This document shows, piece after piece, positions 29,805 to 38,777 of a stretch of DNA of 64,000 nucleotides. The notes below the pieces were generated by a model that made no database searches, had not been told where the DNA came from, and saw only the letters and a program-made list of their open reading frames with translations. Numbering within the stretch: position 1 is the first letter of the stretch; every line of letters begins with the position of its first letter. Origin of the DNA: Shewanella sp. SNU WT4 (GTDB lineage: Bacteria > Pseudomonadota > Gammaproteobacteria > Enterobacterales > Shewanellaceae); the NCBI RefSeq assembly GCF_006494715.1, contig NZ_CP041151.1, forward strand, positions 1,426,001 through 1,490,000, written 5' to 3'. Position numbers and translations under genes: made by a program.

Positions 29805-31295
29805 GTGTGGATGATCCTGCCCTTAGTAGTGGTCATAGTGGCACTCATTGGATTGTGCTGGTTGCAATCTAACAAAAATACATACTATGGTGATTTAGTT
29901 GCTTTGCTTCATCGTAAATTGCAGCGTATTCCCAGCCAAACTCTGAGTCATACGCGTGAGTTTACCCAGGAAGATAACGAGTTACTGTTGCGTGTCGATG
30001 AGCTACTAAATAATCGCCATGAACTGCCAGGCATTGATAAGTTAACTGGGCTTACTAATCGTTTAGGCCTTAAACGTCATTTAATGACGCGTATGCCAAT
30101 AATGACTGGCGTGTTGGTTTTACTCGATATTTACCGGTTTCGTTATGTTAATGATTTATTTGGTTTTGATTTTGGTGATCGTTTGATTAAGGCGTTCAGT
30201 GAGCGCTTAGCCAAGTTAACTAGCAACAGCGAAATCACAGCACGGCTTGATGGTGATGAGTTTTTAATTTACTTTAATCAGCCCATGGCGCTTGAAACCA
30301 TTAAAGAATTACGCCATGACTTACAGCTGCCGTTTGCCATTAATGGCACTCCCATAGTATTAAAACTCCAGCTTGGCTACCTTGAATTATCTGAGCATCA
30401 TCATGATGTGAGTGTGATGCTGCGTCGTCTTGATTTAACCTTAAAACAGGCGCGCGTCAGCCGCGATAAACTGTTCGTCTATCAAACTGGGATGGATCAA
30501 TTACAACAACGCGAGTTGCAACTTATTCACGATTTACCTAAGGGATTAATCAGCAATGCTTGCTACTTGGTGTACCAGCCCAAGTGGGATTTACGGCAGC
30601 AATGCTGTAATCAGGTAGAGGCTTTATTGCGCTGGAACCATCCAGTGTTAGGCCAAGTATCGCCCGCTGAGTTTATTCCTTTAGCTGAATATACAGGCAT
30701 GATTGAATTGATCAGTGAATGGGCGCTTGAGCAAGTGATATTGCAGCAACAACGCTGGCAGCAAACTGGGCTTGATGTGCAAGTGGCGGTTAACTTGTCC
30801 ACTCGCGATCTGGATAACTTGAGCCTGTCCCAAGACTTATTGGTGAGCTTAGTTAAACGCGGGGTATCGCCGCGCCACATTATGATTGAAATCACCGAAA
30901 GTCATTTGATGGCCGATATTGATAAAACCTTAGAAGTCTTGAATCGCCTACGGGGCATTGGTGTGCAATTGGCCATCGATGACTTTGGTACTGGTTACTC
31001 TTCATTAGCCTATTTAAAGCATTTGCCAGTGGATGAAGTCAAAATCGATAGAGCTTTCTTGCAAGATGTTCTGTGTGACCCTCATGGCGCCGCCATTTTA
31101 GAAACCAGTATTCAATTGGCCAAACAATTGGGATTTGCGGTGACAGTGGAAGGGGTTGAAACTCAAGCGGTTTGGGACGTATTAGTCGATATGGGGGCGG
31201 ATAAAATTCAAGGTCAATGGTTTAGCTCGCCACTTACTGCCGTAGAACTTGAAAGCTACTGGCAATCTTTGCAAACCAAAATGAAGATTTCTTGA
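29805..31295 (+). CDS. GGDEF-EAL protein (likely c-di-GMP phosphodiesterase)
   Basis: A 496-aa protein: N-terminal membrane helix (about 4-20), degenerate GGDEF (DGDEF at 149-153, first Gly is Asp), then an EAL domain with EALLRW (272-277), VNLS, IEITES, DDFGTGYSSLAYLKHLPVDEVKID and VEGVET. The EAL residues for Mg2+ and catalysis look complete, so hydrolysis of c-di-GMP is expected, with GGDEF perhaps only binding GTP. GTG 29805 or ATG 29811 could be the start. Confidence 0.88.
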   Translation: MWMILPLVVVIVALIGLCWLQSNKNTYYGDLVALLHRKLQRIPSQTLSHTREFTQEDNELLLRVDELLNNRHELPGIDKLTGLTNRLGLKRHLMTRMPIMTGVLVLLDIYRFRYVNDLFGFDFGDRLIKAFSERLAKLTSNSEITARLDGDEFLIYFNQPMALETIKELRHDLQLPFAINGTPIVLKLQLGYLELSEHHHDVSVMLRRLDLTLKQARVSRDKLFVYQTGMDQLQQRELQLIHDLPKGLISNACYLVYQPKWDLRQQCCNQVEALLRWNHPVLGQVSPAEFIPLAEYTGMIELISEWALEQVILQQQRWQQTGLDVQVAVNLSTRDLDNLSLSQDLLVSLVKRGVSPRHIMIEITESHLMADIDKTLEVLNRLRGIGVQLAIDDFGTGYSSLAYLKHLPVDEVKIDRAFLQDVLCDPHGAAILETSIQLAKQLGFAVTVEGVETQAVWDVLVDMGADKIQGQWFSSPLTAVELESYWQSLQTKMKIS

Positions 31296-31405
31296 CTCTA
31301 AAATCTGGCTTTGAGACTATCTAGTCAATTCATTAGATTTTTCTCATAAATCTGATGTCTAGCCAAGATTAAGTACATTAAACCTCAAGTATTCAAGGTA
31401 TTATT

Positions 31406-31837
31406 ATGGCTGAAAAAATTGTAGAAGTAAGCACTCACATGGGCGCTGGCTGGAAAGTAACAGCGCAAGTGCGCGAGCATACCTTAGTGATTGACCAACC
31501 GACGGCAACTAACGAAGGCGCCAATCCTCTAGAAACCTTTTTATTCTCACTCGCTGGCTGTATTTCTGCCATTGCCAAAATGACAGCGCGCGATGAAAAA
31601 ATTGATTTACGTGCCATCGACATTCAAGTGAAGGGCGTAATGAATCCAGCAGGTTTGTTAGGCCAAGCCACGGATGATCCGGTGGGCTTTAAACATATTA
31701 ATATTGAAGCGGTTATTGATGCGGATTTAACTGATGCTGAAAAATCAGCATTTTTAGATAGAGTGTGTCATCGCTGCCCAGTGCATGACAACTTATTGCA
31801 TCCAACCTTAGTGACTCATAGTGCGGTTGAAGCTTGA
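31406..31837 (+). CDS. OsmC-family protein
   Basis: A 143-aa OsmC/Ohr-superfamily protein. The two redox cysteines are in LFSLAGCISA (about residue 54) and RVCHRCPVHDN (near 125), with an extra Cys in the second motif. Members reduce organic peroxides or have related roles; the YhfA-like branch, which this resembles, is less well defined. It is a single gene with a terminator after it. Confidence 0.85.
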   Translation: MAEKIVEVSTHMGAGWKVTAQVREHTLVIDQPTATNEGANPLETFLFSLAGCISAIAKMTARDEKIDLRAIDIQVKGVMNPAGLLGQATDDPVGFKHINIEAVIDADLTDAEKSAFLDRVCHRCPVHDNLLHPTLVTHSAVEA

Positions 31838-31889
31838 GGATTGAGGATTGAGGCGACAGCTTTATAGCTTAACCCGCGCGTTATTATTG

Positions 31890-31913
31890 CATGGCGACCT
31901 TAGGTCGCCATGT
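31890..31913. terminator. Bidirectional terminator osmC-like / FUSC gene
   Basis: Stem CATGGCGACC (31890-31899) with GGTCGCCATG, TTA loop, followed by GTGTTTT. It lies between convergent genes. Just before it GAGGATT is directly repeated (31836-31849). Confidence 0.7.
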
Positions 31914-31947
31914 GTGTTTTAGATGGGTAGTCACTCAAGCCTGAATC

Positions 31948-32943
31948 TTAAGGTTTAATCTTCTTTGGCCACCACGCCTTACCCAATCGCAGCAAGATTA
32001 AACTGAGCGCCACCCAAGCGCAGCCAATTAAGGTATCAAACAAGCGCCAGCGGATAAGGTATTCATCTCCGCCTTGATTCAGCATGGCTAAGTCGACAAT
32101 CACCAACACTATGATAGTGATGACGCAGCTAAAGGCGGCATAACTCTGACGTAAGCAAGTTGGCATTATGATGGCAAGCAGCATGACTAAGGCGACTAAG
32201 GCATTACTGGGTAGGCCAATAATAATCAAATAAGTGATGCCAACCCCAAGCAGGGTGCCAAGGATACGTTGACGCACTTTAATCCAAGTGCTGGCATCAT
32301 TCACGTGCATGACAAATAATACGGTTAATCCTACCCAAGCCGCATGCTCGGCATGTAGCCACTGGGCTGATAGCATGGCAAGCAAAATGGTAATTGGTAA
32401 CGTAAAGCCAAACAGCGGCCCGTTAGTGTCGCCCGCTAAGATATGATGCCATTCATCACTGGGTGACCACTCAGTGGCATCCGATGGCAGCAGCCATTGC
32501 TGCAACAAGGTTAATCCGAGCGCTAAAAATGCTCCAGCCAAATAGGCCATGGCAGTTGTCAAGGTCGCAGGTAATCCCATTTCAGCCAGTAATAGCGCCG
32601 CTGCGGTAAATTTCCCTAACAAACTTAAATAGGCTTGCTCGGCTGTGGGTTGGCCAGCTAAAAACCCTATGATGACAAGTGCTGCCATGGCGAGTTCTTT
32701 ATGGCCCACTAATAATACCCCAAGCATGCCAGCCAAGATCATCAGCGACATACCGCCAACAATAGCAAGGGCTTGTCGTTGCGGGCGGCGGCGCGGATCT
32801 AAGCGTAAGGCAAACATGGCACCAAGCGCGACAAAGGCAAATTGCTCCATCTTAAGTTGATGGCCAAGCAGCAAAGGTAAGCCCATAGCTAAAGCAAAGA
32901 CGCCGCCGCGGATCCACTCATCGTAATTTGGTCGAGTTAACAC
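31948..32943 (-). CDS. FUSC-family inner-membrane protein
   Basis: A 331-aa membrane protein with two similar blocks of four to five hydrophobic helices and an Arg-rich loop between the first helices (LRLDPRRRPQRQ). The second block (AEHAAWVGLTVLFVMHVNDASTWIKVRQRILGTLLGVGITYLI) is typical of FUSC/aromatic acid exporter membrane domains. Cargo is unknown. It stands alone. Confidence 0.75.
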   Translation of the reverse strand: MLTRPNYDEWIRGGVFALAMGLPLLLGHQLKMEQFAFVALGAMFALRLDPRRRPQRQALAIVGGMSLMILAGMLGVLLVGHKELAMAALVIIGFLAGQPTAEQAYLSLLGKFTAAALLLAEMGLPATLTTAMAYLAGAFLALGLTLLQQWLLPSDATEWSPSDEWHHILAGDTNGPLFGFTLPITILLAMLSAQWLHAEHAAWVGLTVLFVMHVNDASTWIKVRQRILGTLLGVGITYLIIIGLPSNALVALVMLLAIIMPTCLRQSYAAFSCVITIIVLVIVDLAMLNQGGDEYLIRWRLFDTLIGCAWVALSLILLRLGKAWWPKKIKP

Positions 32944-33053
32944 TAAAACCCCCTATGGTTAATGCGCCAGTATAGGAGGTGGACAGGGCTGTGCTGAGTA
33001 AAATCTAGCGGCATAGCAAAAATTTAATCTTGATGAATATGGTTAATGTGCAA

Positions 33054-33527
33054 TTAAAGTAGCAGTGCAGCGGTAATAGGATGAAACTGCTGACTGGCAT
33101 TAATGAGTGAGTGGGCCGTTAAACTTGGCACTCCATACACTTGAGTATCGGTCGCGTATTTATTGTGTATGTGAGTCAGCAAGCGATCAAAATCACCATC
33201 GCCAGACAGTAAAATCACTTGGTCAACCTGTGATGCCGCTTCCATGATATCGATAGTAATGCCGACATCCCAGTCCCCCTTAGCCGAACCATCACTGCGC
33301 TGAATAAAGGGTTTGAGCTTAACCTCAAAGCCAATATGTTTGAGCGCTTCTTGAAATTTTATTTGGCCGTCATTGCCGCTATCAATCGCATAGGCATAAG
33401 CAATATCAATTTGTCCTTGCGCGCTAATAAGCTGCCAGAAATGGCGGTAATTAAATTGCCGACCATAGGCCTCGCGGCAGGTGTAATAAATGTTTTGTAC
33501 ATCCACAAAAATGGCGATTTTTTTCAA
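33054..33527 (-). CDS. NYN/LabA-type PIN-like nuclease domain protein
   Basis: A 157-aa protein of the NYN (LabA/DUF88) family, a PIN-like fold. It keeps the acidic positions for metal: FVDVQNIYY at the N-terminus, KGDWDVGITIDIM in the middle and LLSGDGDFDRLL. Family members act on RNA or are regulatory. No toxin or antitoxin partner is adjacent. Confidence 0.85.
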   Translation of the reverse strand: MKKIAIFVDVQNIYYTCREAYGRQFNYRHFWQLISAQGQIDIAYAYAIDSGNDGQIKFQEALKHIGFEVKLKPFIQRSDGSAKGDWDVGITIDIMEAASQVDQVILLSGDGDFDRLLTHIHNKYATDTQVYGVPSLTAHSLINASQQFHPITAALLL

Positions 33528-33713
33528 GAAGGAAACTCTAAAAGGTAAAACCTAGTTTGACTATATCATATTCATGGTAGGTTCTGATTATCCTTACTAT
33601 TTATGGATAAAAATCAACAAGCTTATGGCAGCGTTTGACCAGTACAGAATTAAGCGGCTCTTAATTCTTACTGTAATAGCTTCTTAATGTAACCTCTTAA
33701 TGGGCAAGCCGAT

Positions 33714-34673
33714 TTAGCTTGATGAGACGCGGCGCATACGCTGCTGTTTATATTGCTTAGCGGCTTTAGGAATAGGGGTCGCTTTGCCTGTTTCTAACCA
33801 TTTTTTGAGGCGGTTGGCATCGGCAATATGGGTTAACTTGCCATGGGCATCAAGTACCACAAATGCAACTTGGCGTTTATCCATTTCAGTGCGCATTACT
33901 AAACAATGACCTGCGGCATTAGTAAAACCAGTTTTGGTTAAGTGCACATTCCAGCCCGCGTTTTTCACTAAGCGATTAGTGTTATTAAATACCAACTTAT
34001 ATCTTGGGCTAGTAAAAGAGACGGTTTTGTTTGGGGTTGAGCTTAATTTTCCTATCAAGGGATAGTGCTTACTGGCTTTCAATAGTCGCACTAAATCATT
34101 GGCGCTAGAGACGTTTTTAGGCGATAAACCTGTGGGTTCGACGTAGCGAGTGCTCTTCATTCCTAAGGCTTTTGCCTTTGCATTCATGGCCTTAATAAAG
34201 GCCTTATACCCACCAGGATAATGATGCGCTAAGCTAGCCGCGGCGCGATTTTCAGATGACATCATGGTCAGCAATAACATGTCACGGCGCGAGAGTACGC
34301 TGCCAATCTTCACTCGCGAATAAACCCCTTTCATCTCCTTGGTTTCTTTGATGTGGATATTGAGCTTTTCATCTAAATCTAATTTGGCATCTAACACCAC
34401 TATGGCGGTCATTAACTTAGTGACCGAGGCAATGGGCATGACTAAATTGGGATTGCTGGAATAGAGCACTTCATTAGTATCAAGATCAACCAGCATAGCG
34501 CTCACCGAGGCGACTTCTTGCTGCGATTTCGGCGTGCTTTGCTTGCTTGCCGCCACACTTGGGCTTGCGACTAGCATGTTAAAAAATACCATTATGACTA
34601 GCATGCTAAGTGACCTAGCCAACCACGGTGAGAGCCATTGAGATGATAAACAAGGAGTGCGGTATGAGGTCAT
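33714..34673 (-). CDS. pbpG: D-alanyl-D-alanine endopeptidase PbpG (PBP7/8)
   Basis: Periplasmic low-molecular-weight penicillin-binding protein that cuts cross-links in peptidoglycan. The 319-aa protein has a signal peptide after a long N-terminus ([18 protein letters not shown]), then SxxK in ASVTKLM, SxN in MMSSENRAA, and KTG in [11 protein letters not shown]. The upstream ATG at 34673 gives an extended leader; a start at the Met before LVIM is possible. Confidence 0.92.
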   Translation of the reverse strand: MTSYRTPCLSSQWLSPWLARSLSMLVIMVFFNMLVASPSVAASKQSTPKSQQEVASVSAMLVDLDTNEVLYSSNPNLVMPIASVTKLMTAIVVLDAKLDLDEKLNIHIKETKEMKGVYSRVKIGSVLSRRDMLLLTMMSSENRAAASLAHHYPGGYKAFIKAMNAKAKALGMKSTRYVEPTGLSPKNVSSANDLVRLLKASKHYPLIGKLSSTPNKTVSFTSPRYKLVFNNTNRLVKNAGWNVHLTKTGFTNAAGHCLVMRTEMDKRQVAFVVLDAHGKLTHIADANRLKKWLETGKATPIPKAAKQYKQQRMRRVSSS

Positions 34674-35192
34674 TATGAGTCAGCCATTAGCAAATGATTG
34701 AGATTCTAAAACTAAAGTATAAGGTAGCTTAATGTAAAAATCTGGTTAAACAAGAGGTTGGTGTAAAATAAATGTGTTAAACAACAGCTGCTAATGCACT
34801 GAAAGATAATGGTTATAACTACAGCTATAACACCTAAGTGTTAGTGGCTGCTTATGGCAAATGCTAGTACTGCTATACCTTTTTGGGTTAGCAATAACTA
34901 AAGTGCTTAAATTGTGCACTGGCGCGGGTTTGCTGGCTTGAATATGATTTGTGTGGGATTTGAAGGTTAATGTTGTTGGTGCGGAATTTTGTGGTGGATT
35001 CATTGTGTGTCTTTGTGAATTTTGTTAGTCTTTGTTTTTAGATATTGCATTTATAAAGTTGATTTTTAAGCTAAATGTCTTTTTATTGTTCACTGTTAAC
35101 AGCGCGTCAGCTCAAATGTGATTAAGAGTGACGCTTTTCTTGCTGTAAAACACTAAGTCTTTTGATGGCATGTTAAGTTTGTGGAGTGATGT
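34674..35192. other. Gap pbpG / large PBP gene
   Basis: 519 AT-rich bases between divergent genes. No convincing coding sequence; I see only short inverted segments and T-rich runs near 35030-35060. Promoters for both genes must lie here. Confidence 0.45.
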
Positions 35193-38100
35193 TTGCGTAA
35201 CCTAAAGAATGAGATGGACTTCGACAATACTCGCGATGCGCGATTTGGTTACCATCAAAGTGAACAGCCAAAGGCCAGTGGGCCTAAGCCAGCTAAACCC
35301 CCAAAAAAAGCGGCGCGAACGTCCCGTAAGCGCAGTTATCTGGGCTTTTTGCTGTTCCTACTCTTGCTGGCACTCAGTGCGTTGGTTTTTTTTGAGGTAA
35401 CAACCTCACATTATCAAAGCCAATTTATCCATAAATTCGCGACGCGATTGACTTATGAAGTGCAAGATAAGCCTAGTGATAATGTGATCTATCCAAGTTA
35501 TGGTCCCTTTGATCATCGCCATGGTTACACTAAATTACCTGAATATTTAAAACGCTTGCATGAGCGTAATTTCCGCGTGACTTATCAAACTACGTTTTCG
35601 CCAGAGTTAATCCAATACACTCAGTTAGGATTCTTCCCGCCTTACCATGAAAAAGCCCAATCAGGGTTAACCTTAATGGATTGTAAACTCGATCAAGTCT
35701 ACAGTTTTGCCTATCCAAAACGGGTTTATCAAGATGGCGAAACCATACCGCTGCAGGTCATTAATACTCTCCTCTTTATTGAAAATAGAGAATTATGGAC
35801 AAGTGAACCGCACCTCAATCCTGTCATTGACTGGCCGCGATTTGTGGTCGCAGGCTTTAGTCAAATTGCTGAAATGATGGGCTTAAATGTCTCAACCGCA
35901 GGGGGCAGTACCTTAGCTACTCAAATTGAGAAGTTCCGTCATTCTGAGCATGGCCTTACTTCAAGCATTCAAGATAAGTTGCTGCAGATTGGTTCGGCCA
36001 GCGTGCGGGTCTATCAGCAAGGCGAAGAAACTGCGCCAGCGCGGGCGCGCATTGTGCAAGATTATTTAAATACAGTACCGTTATCATCTGCGCCTATTCA
36101 TGGTGAAGTGCATGGCGTCGGCGATGGTTTATGGGCTTGGTTTGGCACGGATTTTAATCAGGCCAATGCCTTACTGTTACAAGAGCAAACACCTAGTAAT
36201 GCCGCGGCGCGCGGGCAAGTGTTCCGGCAAATCGTGGCATTAATGATTGCTCAGCGCCGCCCATCGTATTACTTGCTCCATGGTCATGAAGATTTAGAGC
36301 GCCTTGTGGATAGCCATATTCGCTTGTTAGGCCGCGCCTCATTAGTTGAGTCTGAGTTAACCACAGTGGCACTTGAGCAACGCTTACAATTTAATGATTT
36401 TAAAAATAAGAAACGTCCGCAAATCACTACCGACAAAGGCGTTAACAGTATACGTATCCGCACTGGCAGTATGTTAAATACTAGCTTGTACGATCTTGAT
36501 AGAACTGACCTTGATGTCTACAGCACCTTGCAAGGCGACTTACAGTTACAAGTCAGTCAATACTTAACTGGCTTAGCCAAGGCGCCTAATGCTGAAGCTG
36601 TGGGGCTGCTCGGTGAAAAATTGCTAACCCCAGGTCAGCTCAGTAACGTGGTCTACAGCTTTACCTTGTATGAGAGCACGCCTGAGGCTAATCAAGTACG
36701 GGTGCAAACCGATAGCTCTAATCAACCCTTTGATATTAATGAAAGCAGTAAGCTTGAATTGGGCTCAACCGCTAAATTACGGGTGCTGGCCACTTACTTA
36801 GATATAGTGGCAGAACTGCATGAGCGCTTAACCCCTATGGGGCGCAGTGCGCTCATGAACATAGAAATTGAAGCTAAAGACCGCATTACCCGTTGGGTGG
36901 TGGATTACTTATTAACGGCGCAAGATAAAAGCTTAACCGCCACCTTAAATGCGGCCATGCAGCGCCATTATTCGGCCTCGCCCAATGAACGCTTTTTTAC
37001 TGGCGGCGGCTTACATGTGTTTAATAACTTTAAGCGTGAAGAAAACTCTAAAAACCCGACCATTTATGAGGCGCTGCAGCAATCAATCAACTTACCTTTT
37101 GTGCGTTTGATGCGTGAAATTGTCAATTACACTAGTAGTTTTCATAATGAAGGCAGCATAGCGCAACTGCTTAAAAACGATAAAGATCCACGCCGTGAAG
37201 AATACTTAAAGGCATTCTCCGCCCGTGAAGGCACAGTGTTTGTTAACCGTTTTTATCGTAAGTATAAAAAAATAGAACCAGCGCTGCGCTTTGAAACCTT
37301 GTTTGATGGTTTGCCTAAGGCTGAGCAGCAACTGGTGGCCGCTTATCGCTACTTATTACCCAATAACAGCCTAGAGCAATTTACCGCCTTTTTGGCGGAG
37401 CGTTTGCCTGAGAAGAAATATACTGAATCTAAGTTAAATGCACTGTACAACAAGTACGGCCCCGATAAGTTTAACTTGGCAGATCAAGGCTATATCACCC
37501 GCACACATCCGTTAGAGTTATGGGTGCTGACTTACCTTAATGAAAACCCTGAGGCAAAGCTTGCCGATGTAAGACAAGCCAGTCAGCCGAAATTGCAAGA
37601 AGTGTATCGCTGGCTATTTAAGACTCGCCATAAGAATGCCCGCGATGTGCGCGTGCAAGTAATGCTAGAAGTTGAGGCTTTCTTAGATATTCATCAGCGC
37701 TGGGTAAAAATGGGCTATCCGTTTGACTCTATGGTGCCATCGTTAGGTTCAGCCTTAGGATCATCGGGGGATAGACCGGCGGCCTTAGCGGAATTAATGG
37801 GAATTATTCAAAACGAAGGTAAGCGTTTACCCACAGTGCGTATCAAGCAATTGCATTTTGCCGATAACACTCCTTATGAAGTGAGCTTAGTGCATCAAAG
37901 TCAGCTTGAATTAGTGCCAGGTCAGCAAGTGATGCGCCCTGAAGTCGCCGCTAGCCTTAAAAATGCCCTGACTAACGTGGTTGAAAATGGAACTGGCCGG
38001 CGCTTAAAAGGTATCTTTAAGACCGAAAATGGTGAAATTATGCCTATTGGCGGCAAAACCGGTACTGGTGATAACCGCATTGTGACGCAAATGACCATGA

Positions 38101-38315
38101 GTAATAAGAAGGCTGCTACCGCCATGAACCGTACTGCGACCTTTGTGTTTTATCTTGGTGATAATTACTTTGGTACGCTAACCGCCTTTGTACCGGGCGC
38201 TAAAGCCGATGACTTTAGCTTTACCTCGGCGCTGCCGCTACAGGTGATGAAAGGTATGATGCCGATTTTAGCGCCTTATGTGCAGACTAAGGCATCTATG
38301 TGTGAAGTGTTTTAG
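35193..38315 (+). CDS. Large bifunctional transglycosylase-transpeptidase (class A PBP) with insertion
   Basis: A 1040-aa cell-wall synthase. A basic cytoplasmic tail and membrane helix (about 49-67) precede a GT51 transglycosylase (catalytic Glu197 in FIENRELW, GGSTLATQ at 237-244). The transpeptidase has STAK (525-528), SIN (631-633) and KTG (955-957). The SxN-to-KTG distance, 322 residues, is far more than in E. coli PBP1b (about 125); residues 640-840 form a mostly helical insertion. TTG 35193 with GGAG upstream is taken; ATG 35214 is possible. Confidence 0.85.
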   Translation: MRNLKNEMDFDNTRDARFGYHQSEQPKASGPKPAKPPKKAARTSRKRSYLGFLLFLLLLALSALVFFEVTTSHYQSQFIHKFATRLTYEVQDKPSDNVIYPSYGPFDHRHGYTKLPEYLKRLHERNFRVTYQTTFSPELIQYTQLGFFPPYHEKAQSGLTLMDCKLDQVYSFAYPKRVYQDGETIPLQVINTLLFIENRELWTSEPHLNPVIDWPRFVVAGFSQIAEMMGLNVSTAGGSTLATQIEKFRHSEHGLTSSIQDKLLQIGSASVRVYQQGEETAPARARIVQDYLNTVPLSSAPIHGEVHGVGDGLWAWFGTDFNQANALLLQEQTPSNAAARGQVFRQIVALMIAQRRPSYYLLHGHEDLERLVDSHIRLLGRASLVESELTTVALEQRLQFNDFKNKKRPQITTDKGVNSIRIRTGSMLNTSLYDLDRTDLDVYSTLQGDLQLQVSQYLTGLAKAPNAEAVGLLGEKLLTPGQLSNVVYSFTLYESTPEANQVRVQTDSSNQPFDINESSKLELGSTAKLRVLATYLDIVAELHERLTPMGRSALMNIEIEAKDRITRWVVDYLLTAQDKSLTATLNAAMQRHYSASPNERFFTGGGLHVFNNFKREENSKNPTIYEALQQSINLPFVRLMREIVNYTSSFHNEGSIAQLLKNDKDPRREEYLKAFSAREGTVFVNRFYRKYKKIEPALRFETLFDGLPKAEQQLVAAYRYLLPNNSLEQFTAFLAERLPEKKYTESKLNALYNKYGPDKFNLADQGYITRTHPLELWVLTYLNENPEAKLADVRQASQPKLQEVYRWLFKTRHKNARDVRVQVMLEVEAFLDIHQRWVKMGYPFDSMVPSLGSALGSSGDRPAALAELMGIIQNEGKRLPTVRIKQLHFADNTPYEVSLVHQSQLELVPGQQVMRPEVAASLKNALTNVVENGTGRRLKGIFKTENGEIMPIGGKTGTGDNRIVTQMTMSNKKAATAMNRTATFVFYLGDNYFGTLTAFVPGAKADDFSFTSALPLQVMKGMMPILAPYVQTKASMCEVF

Positions 38316-38387
38316 TGGCCTTAAGATGTTTTAGCTCATAGCTAACAGACTCTTGCTACTACGCAGATGTCGCGCTATTAACCTTTA

Positions 38388-38411
38388 AAGACGGCCTCAT
38401 GGCCGTTTTTT
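38388..38411 (+). terminator. Terminator after large PBP gene
   Basis: Stem ACGGCC (38391-38396) with GGCCGT (38401-38406), TCAT loop, then TTTTT. Extended by A-T pairs. Confidence 0.85.
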
Positions 38412-38562
38412 ATTGATATCAATGTGCAGTAACGTAAAGCACTACTCAGTTAACTTGCCAACGTTAAGGCTTAACTTATGCGTCTGCTTATATGTTGGGT
38501 TTTATAACTAGTTAATATGGGCGGCTTAATAGTCTGATTGTTTGGCTTTGACGCAGATTAGA

Positions 38563-38610
38563 CTATCGAGCTATCGAGCTATCGAGCTATCGAGCAATCG
38601 AGCTATCGAC
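38563..38610. repeat. Tandem CTATCGAG octamer, six copies
   Basis: Six consecutive 8-bp units: four perfect CTATCGAG, then CAATCGAG and CTATCGAC. Intergenic, between convergent terminators (gap 38316-38777). Likely a slippage-prone microsatellite. Confidence 0.9.
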
Positions 38611-38692
38611 TGTTGCTGCCGACTTACTTTGATTGGCTATTTAAGCTTGATGTAAGACCTGCTTGAATAAGCTAAGGCCTATCGTCTTGGCG

Positions 38693-38723
38693 AAAAAAAG
38701 GGCCATTGCTGTGGCAATGACCC
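38693..38723 (-). terminator. Terminator after RND permease gene
   Basis: Stem of GGG and CATTGC with GCAATG and CCC (38700-38709 with 38714-38723, one mismatch), TGTG loop, minus-strand T run of seven. Confidence 0.82.
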
Positions 38724-38777
38724 TGTGTAACCTTATGGTTTTAGCTAGTTAAGCCAGGCAAACCTCAGCCATGCTGA

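Noticed and set aside
34791..35003. 70-codon frame on - in the pbpG / PBP gap
   Set aside because: Composition is random-like, no ribosome site, AT-rich region.
38563..38610. CRISPR-like array
   Set aside because: Repeat units are 8 bp with no spacers; a simple tandem repeat.
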